The notes under the pieces were generated by a model. The model did not search any database. It saw only the letters and a list, made by a program, of their open reading frames with translations, and was not told where the DNA came from. Positions 35,935-38,771 of a stretch of 38,771 nt of DNA are shown in pieces. How positions within the stretch are numbered: position 1 is the first letter of the stretch; the number at the start of each line of letters is the position of its first letter. A program made the translations under genes and the position numbers. Origin of the DNA: an uncultured Pelagibacteraceae bacterium (GTDB lineage: Bacteria > Pseudomonadota > Alphaproteobacteria > Pelagibacterales > Pelagibacteraceae); the NCBI GenBank assembly GCA_902619665.1, contig CACNFB010000009.1, positions 1 to 38,771 of the forward strand, in the 5' to 3' direction.

Positions 35935-35994
35935 ATGTAATGTAAGGGGCGTTCTGTTGCCAGGTGCCCCCATACCCCAATCTTAGTTAAATGT
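35927..35994. repeat. 12-bp direct repeat bracketing a GC-rich segment
   Basis: TTAGTTAAATGT occurs at 35927-35938 and again at 35983-35994. The first copy contains the fabI stop; the second contains the stop of the convergent small basic gene. The 44 bp between them (35939-35982) are over half G+C, by far the most GC-rich spot of the window. The layout resembles an insertion with target duplication or a tandem partial duplication, but chance cannot be excluded. Confidence 0.6.
35946..35970 (+). ncRNA. GC-rich hairpin after fabI (possible structured RNA)
   Basis: GGGGC (35946-35950) pairs with GCCCC (35966-35970), and CTG (35954-35956) with CAG (35961-35963) around loop TTGC. A second C run at 35975-35978 could compete for the G run. 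No U tract follows on either strand, so it is not a standard terminator. GC-rich stems in such an AT-rich genome are often functional RNA. I do not recognise the family. Confidence 0.4.
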
Positions 35995-36178
35995 TTTTAG
36001 GCTCTTTTTTTAAATGCCCAACAACTTTTCCAGAGTTTTTTCCAGATTTAATAACGTATCCGCTTGTGCCATTGCCATTAGCTTCAACAGATTTTAAATT
36101 TCGGAACATTAATTGATTTAGCCTAGCGATCTTTGAGCCTCGGCTAAACGAATTAAGAACTCTGTGCATTCTTTTCAT
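35987..36178 (-). CDS. Small basic protein of unknown function (63 residues)
   Basis: From ATG 36178 it encodes 63 residues, MKRMHRVLNSFSRGSKIARL at the start, with 15 or more Lys/Arg residues, a Gly/Asn/Ser-rich centre (about 35-53), and GKVVGHLKKEPKNI at the end. A clear ribosome-binding site (AAGGAG, 5 nt spacing) favours this ATG over an in-frame GTG two codons upstream. Its leader has two similar hairpins. Basic charge suggests nucleic-acid or ribosome binding, but this is a guess. It lies between the fab operon and pnp on the pnp strand. Confidence 0.75.
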   Translation of the reverse strand: MKRMHRVLNSFSRGSKIARLNQLMFRNLKSVEANGNGTSGYVIKSGKNSGKVVGHLKKEPKNI

Positions 36179-36215
36179 ACACACTCCTTGTTAGTTTTTC
36201 CAAAACTCGCTTTTA

Positions 36216-36256
36216 ACCGATGCGATATCGGTCTCTTTATCACCATGAGATATGGT
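36216..36256 (-). promoter_or_regulatory. Twin hairpins in the leader of the small basic gene
   Basis: ACCGAT-GCGAT-ATCGGT (36216-36232) and ACCAT-GAGAT-ATGGT (36242-36256) are perfect inverted repeats with loops of the same form G-N-GAT, 25 bp centre to centre. They lie 38-78 bp upstream of the gene's ATG. They could be two RNA stems of a regulatory leader or two operator dyads. Nothing else is seen in 36257-36329. Confidence 0.5.
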
Positions 36257-36329
36257 CAATAAAAAGCTTACATTTTTAAAAAGTTATTGCAACTACTTAA
36301 AGGATATCAAACGCAAAATGAACAGGGAT

Positions 36330-36482
36330 TTAAATGAAGTTAAAAGCGCTAAAACCAACTGAAAATATAACTGCTAACCAAATAAGACCTTTTACAAAGA
36401 AGAATGCAAAGCCTCCAATGGCTAAATATTTACTGTATTTATTTTTGGATAAAATGTTTTTAAATTTCGTTATTAGTAACAT
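36330..36482 (-). CDS. 50-residue membrane protein downstream of pnp
   Basis: ATG at 36482 starts 3 bp after the pnp stop and ends in TAA at 36330. The product opens with a basic head (MLLITKFKNILSKNKYSKY) followed by a long hydrophobic segment beginning LAIGGFAFFFVKGLIWLAVI, i.e. one membrane helix. Small proteins with an IGGF-x-F-F-x-x-KGL pattern occur in many bacteria; their function is unknown. The position directly after pnp on the same strand supports translation by coupling. No separate ribosome-binding site is visible. Confidence 0.6.
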   Translation of the reverse strand: MLLITKFKNILSKNKYSKYLAIGGFAFFFVKGLIWLAVIFSVGFSAFNFI

Positions 36483-36485
36483 CAA

Positions 36486-38558
36486 TTAGACAGCTGCTTG
36501 TTTAATAGACAATTTAACTTTACCTCTATCAAAACCTATAACTTTTACTTTTACTTCATCACCTTCTTTTACAACGTCTGTAACTTTTGCAACCCTTTTG
36601 TCAGCTAGTTCTGATATATGAACGAGTCCATCTTGTTTACCTAAGAAGTTAACAAATGCACCAAACTCCATGATTTTCATAACTTTACCATTATAAATTT
36701 TATTAAGTTCAGCTTTAGCTGTTAAATCTTTAATCATTTGCATTGCTTTATTTCTTGAGTCTTCATCTGGTGCTGCTACTGTTACTTCGCCTTCATCATT
36801 GACATCAACCTTAGCGCCTGATTTTTCAACAATCTCTCTGATTGTTGCACCACCTTTTCCAATTACCGTAGCAATATCTTTCTTTTCTACAGTTATTTTT
36901 TCCATTTTAGGAGTGTGTTTTCCTACGTCGTCTCTTGATTTAGATAATGCTTTATTCATCTCATCAAGGATATGTACTCTACCATCTTTAGCTTGTTTTA
37001 AAGCTTGCTCCATAATTTCAAATGTAATTCCTGTTATTTTTATATCCATTTGCAAAGAAGTAATTCCATCTTTTGTACCAGCAACTTTAAAATCCATATC
37101 ACCCAAATGATCTTCGTCGCCTAAGATATCTGATAGAACACTAAAATCGTCTCCCTCTTTAATTAATCCCATTGCTATTCCAGCTACGGGTTCTTTAATT
37201 GGTACACCTGCATCCATAAGCGCTAAAGATGAACCACAAACAGTAGCCATTGATGAAGAACCATTGGACTCTGTGATTTCTGAAACTATTCTAAATGTAT
37301 ATGGGAAACTTTCTTTTGTAGGCAAAGATGAATTTATTGCTCTCCATGCTAATTTTCCATGGCCTATTTCTCTTCTTCCAGTTCCTATTCTACCAGTTTC
37401 TCCAACTGAGAAAGGTGGAAAGTTATAATGTAGCATGAACCTTTCACGTTGTAGGCCCTCTAAACTCTCAATTCTTTGTTCATCATCAGATGTCCCTAGT
37501 GTTGTAGTAACAATTGCTTGTGTTTCTCCCCTGGTAAATAATGCCGATCCATGAACTCTTGGTAATATTCCAACCTCACATTTAATTGGTCTTACATCAG
37601 ATAAGCCTCTCCCATCAATACGATTTTTATTTTTTAATATGTCAGTTCTTACAATACCTTTCTCTAGATTTTTCAATTCATGCATAACGTCTAACTCTGA
37701 GAAATTTTCATCTTCTTCGTACAACTTTTTAGCTTTTTCAGTTACTTCAGATATTAAGTTTGATCTTTCTTGTTTATCTTTAATAGAAAACGCTTTTTTC
37801 AGATCTTTAGTAAATTCACCCTCTAATTTTTTCTTTACTTCTGATAAGTCCTTTTTCTCAACAATCCAATCAGGTTTTTTACATTCTTTTGCGAGCTCCT
37901 CGATCATTTTTATAACTGGAACAAAACCTTCATGACCAAATTTTACTGCATCTAACATTTGCTGTTCAGTTAAACCTTTTGCTTCAGACTCAACCATTAA
38001 AACAGCATCTTTGGTTCCTGCTACAACCAAATCTAGTTTTGAATTTTCTAATTCTTTTTTCGTAGGGTTTAAAACATATTTACCACCTATAAAACCTACT
38101 CTTGATGCACCGACTGGCCCCATAAATGGCATACCTGATATTGCTAGTGCAGCTGAAGATGCAATAATCGATAAAATATCGGCTTCGTTTTCTTTATCAT
38201 AAGAAATTACCGTAGGTAATAATTGAACTTCATTTCTAAATTCATCCGGAAACAAAGGTCTAATAGGTCTATCAATTAGTCTTGAAATAAGTGTTTCGCT
38301 TTCTGTAGGTCTGGCCTCTCTTTTAAAATATCCGCCAGGAATTTTTCCAGCAGCATAGTACTTTTCTTGGTAATTTACAGATAGTGGGAAATAATCTACA
38401 TCAGGGTTTACTTTTTTTGCTCCAACAACAGTTGCTAAAACAACTGTTTCACCACATGTAGCAATTATAGCTCCATCTGCCTGCCTCGCAATTTTTCCAG
38501 TTTCTAAACTAATTTTCTTTCCGTTAACTTCAACTTCTTTTTTAAAAATTTTAAACAT
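36486..38558 (-). CDS. pnp: Polynucleotide phosphorylase
   Basis: The 690-residue phosphorolytic 3'-5' exoribonuclease. Two RNase PH domains are seen (first: [25 protein letters not shown]; second: [20 protein letters not shown] and the catalytic region [16 protein letters not shown]), then a KH domain (about 555-615, [17 protein letters not shown]) and an S1 domain (about 620-690, [28 protein letters not shown]). Its start follows the rpsO stop with no gap, as in the conserved rpsO-pnp operon. The ribosome-binding site AAGGA lies in the rpsO end. Confidence 0.97.
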   Translation of the reverse strand: MFKIFKKEVEVNGKKISLETGKIARQADGAIIATCGETVVLATVVGAKKVNPDVDYFPLSVNYQEKYYAAGKIPGGYFKREARPTESETLISRLIDRPIRPLFPDEFRNEVQLLPTVISYDKENEADILSIIASSAALAISGMPFMGPVGASRVGFIGGKYVLNPTKKELENSKLDLVVAGTKDAVLMVESEAKGLTEQQMLDAVKFGHEGFVPVIKMIEELAKECKKPDWIVEKKDLSEVKKKLEGEFTKDLKKAFSIKDKQERSNLISEVTEKAKKLYEEDENFSELDVMHELKNLEKGIVRTDILKNKNRIDGRGLSDVRPIKCEVGILPRVHGSALFTRGETQAIVTTTLGTSDDEQRIESLEGLQRERFMLHYNFPPFSVGETGRIGTGRREIGHGKLAWRAINSSLPTKESFPYTFRIVSEITESNGSSSMATVCGSSLALMDAGVPIKEPVAGIAMGLIKEGDDFSVLSDILGDEDHLGDMDFKVAGTKDGITSLQMDIKITGITFEIMEQALKQAKDGRVHILDEMNKALSKSRDDVGKHTPKMEKITVEKKDIATVIGKGGATIREIVEKSGAKVDVNDEGEVTVAAPDEDSRNKAMQMIKDLTAKAELNKIYNGKVMKIMEFGAFVNFLGKQDGLVHISELADKRVAKVTDVVKEGDEVKVKVIGFDRGKVKLSIKQAAV

Positions 38559-38771
38559 TTATTTCCTTAAATTCAATTTCGTTAATATATTCTTATATGA
38601 ATCAATTTTGTTTTTCTTAAGATAATTCAATAGTTTTTTTCTTTTATTTACTGCCTTCAATAATCCAACAGATGAGTGTTTATCTTTTTTATATTGCTTC
38701 ACATGTTTTGATAAGGTTTCTATTTTATCTGTTAAAAGAGCTATTTGAACCTCTGAAGAACCTGTATCTTT
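38559..38771 (-). CDS. rpsO: Ribosomal protein S15, N-terminus beyond the window
   Basis: The last 70 codons of S15 are present, from KDTGSSEVQIALLTDKI through HSSVGLLKAVNKRKKLLNYL to the end; about the first 18 residues lie outside. It binds 16S rRNA and represses its own translation in E. coli. TAA 38561-38559 abuts the pnp ATG. Normal residues throughout. Confidence 0.96.
   Translation of the reverse strand, partial: KDTGSSEVQIALLTDKIETLSKHVKQYKKDKHSSVGLLKAVNKRKKLLNYLKKNKIDSYKNILTKLNLRK

Noticed and set aside
35946..35970. Rho-independent terminator for fabI
   Set aside because: The hairpin is GC-rich, but no T run follows on either strand.

Overview
The window is very AT-rich with almost no intergenic space, and every recognisable gene points to an alphaproteobacterium. 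The evidence is an Irr-type Fur regulator next to fabA-fabB-fabI, an rpsO-pnp block, an rpsT/mutM/ubiE/ubiB/coaBC/dut block beside dnaA, a Suv3-like helicase with FdxA and CarD, and a HIG1-type twin-membrane protein. Genome streamlining (overlapping start/stop codons, convergent genes sharing bases, divergent starts separated by 23-50 bp) plus base composition makes a SAR11 (Pelagibacterales) relative the best guess; this is inference, not a database match. No phage, IS element, CRISPR array, rRNA or defence island is visible.

Layout. 1-669 is the start of an EamA-type transporter running off the left edge. 674-4653 is an aceE/aceF pyruvate dehydrogenase pair with an unusual arrangement: the single lipoyl domain sits at the N-terminus of E1, and E2 has only a peripheral-subunit-binding and a catalytic domain. 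4835-5941 is a loop-shortened thiolase. 6007-6083 is tRNA-Arg(ACG), followed by a possible 27-residue membrane peptide, a hotdog thioesterase and an aspartate/glutamate racemase. 7408-11465 is a tightly coupled run: Suv3-like helicase, TerB-like protein, FdxA ferredoxin, and a CarD regulator with a lysine-rich, AT-hook-like N-terminal extension. It ends at a strong bidirectional terminator shared with a 23-residue Lys/Arg/Ala micro-gene on the other strand. 11784-13581 is an acyl-CoA synthetase preceded by tRNA-Leu(CAA).

13641-17299 holds a YqaA/DedA-type membrane protein, DsbB, Coq7, an HNH nuclease, a carboxylesterase, a HIG1 protein and a TlpA-like thioredoxin. 17323-20749 is argH, lptM-like, lysA and plsC. 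20752-24659 (minus) is mutM, rpsT, dnaA, dnaN. 24694-29771 (plus) is ubiE, ubiB, coaBC, dut, a ThiF/MoeB-like protein and an SH3 protein. 29768-32863 (minus) is a katG operon with a 2-oxoglutarate/Fe(II) oxygenase-like protein and a DUF2061 membrane protein. irr, fabA-fabB-fabI, a small basic protein with a twin-hairpin leader, a 50-residue membrane protein, pnp and partial rpsO complete the window.

How it fits together: ubiE, ubiB and coq7 supply ubiquinone synthesis. The fab genes, plsC and fadD handle acyl chains. PDH, thiolase, coaBC and the thioesterase bear on acetyl/acyl-CoA. Three near-identical 17-bp Fur/Irr-type boxes flank irr (two before katG, one between irr and fabA), suggesting one iron/peroxide-responsive circuit covering katG, its two downstream partners and irr itself.

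I found no wholly novel multi-gene system. The strongest leads are the relocated lipoyl domain, the Irr-box/katG/oxygenase unit, the 12-bp direct repeat bracketing a GC-rich hairpin after fabI, and several unlisted small basic or membrane genes.
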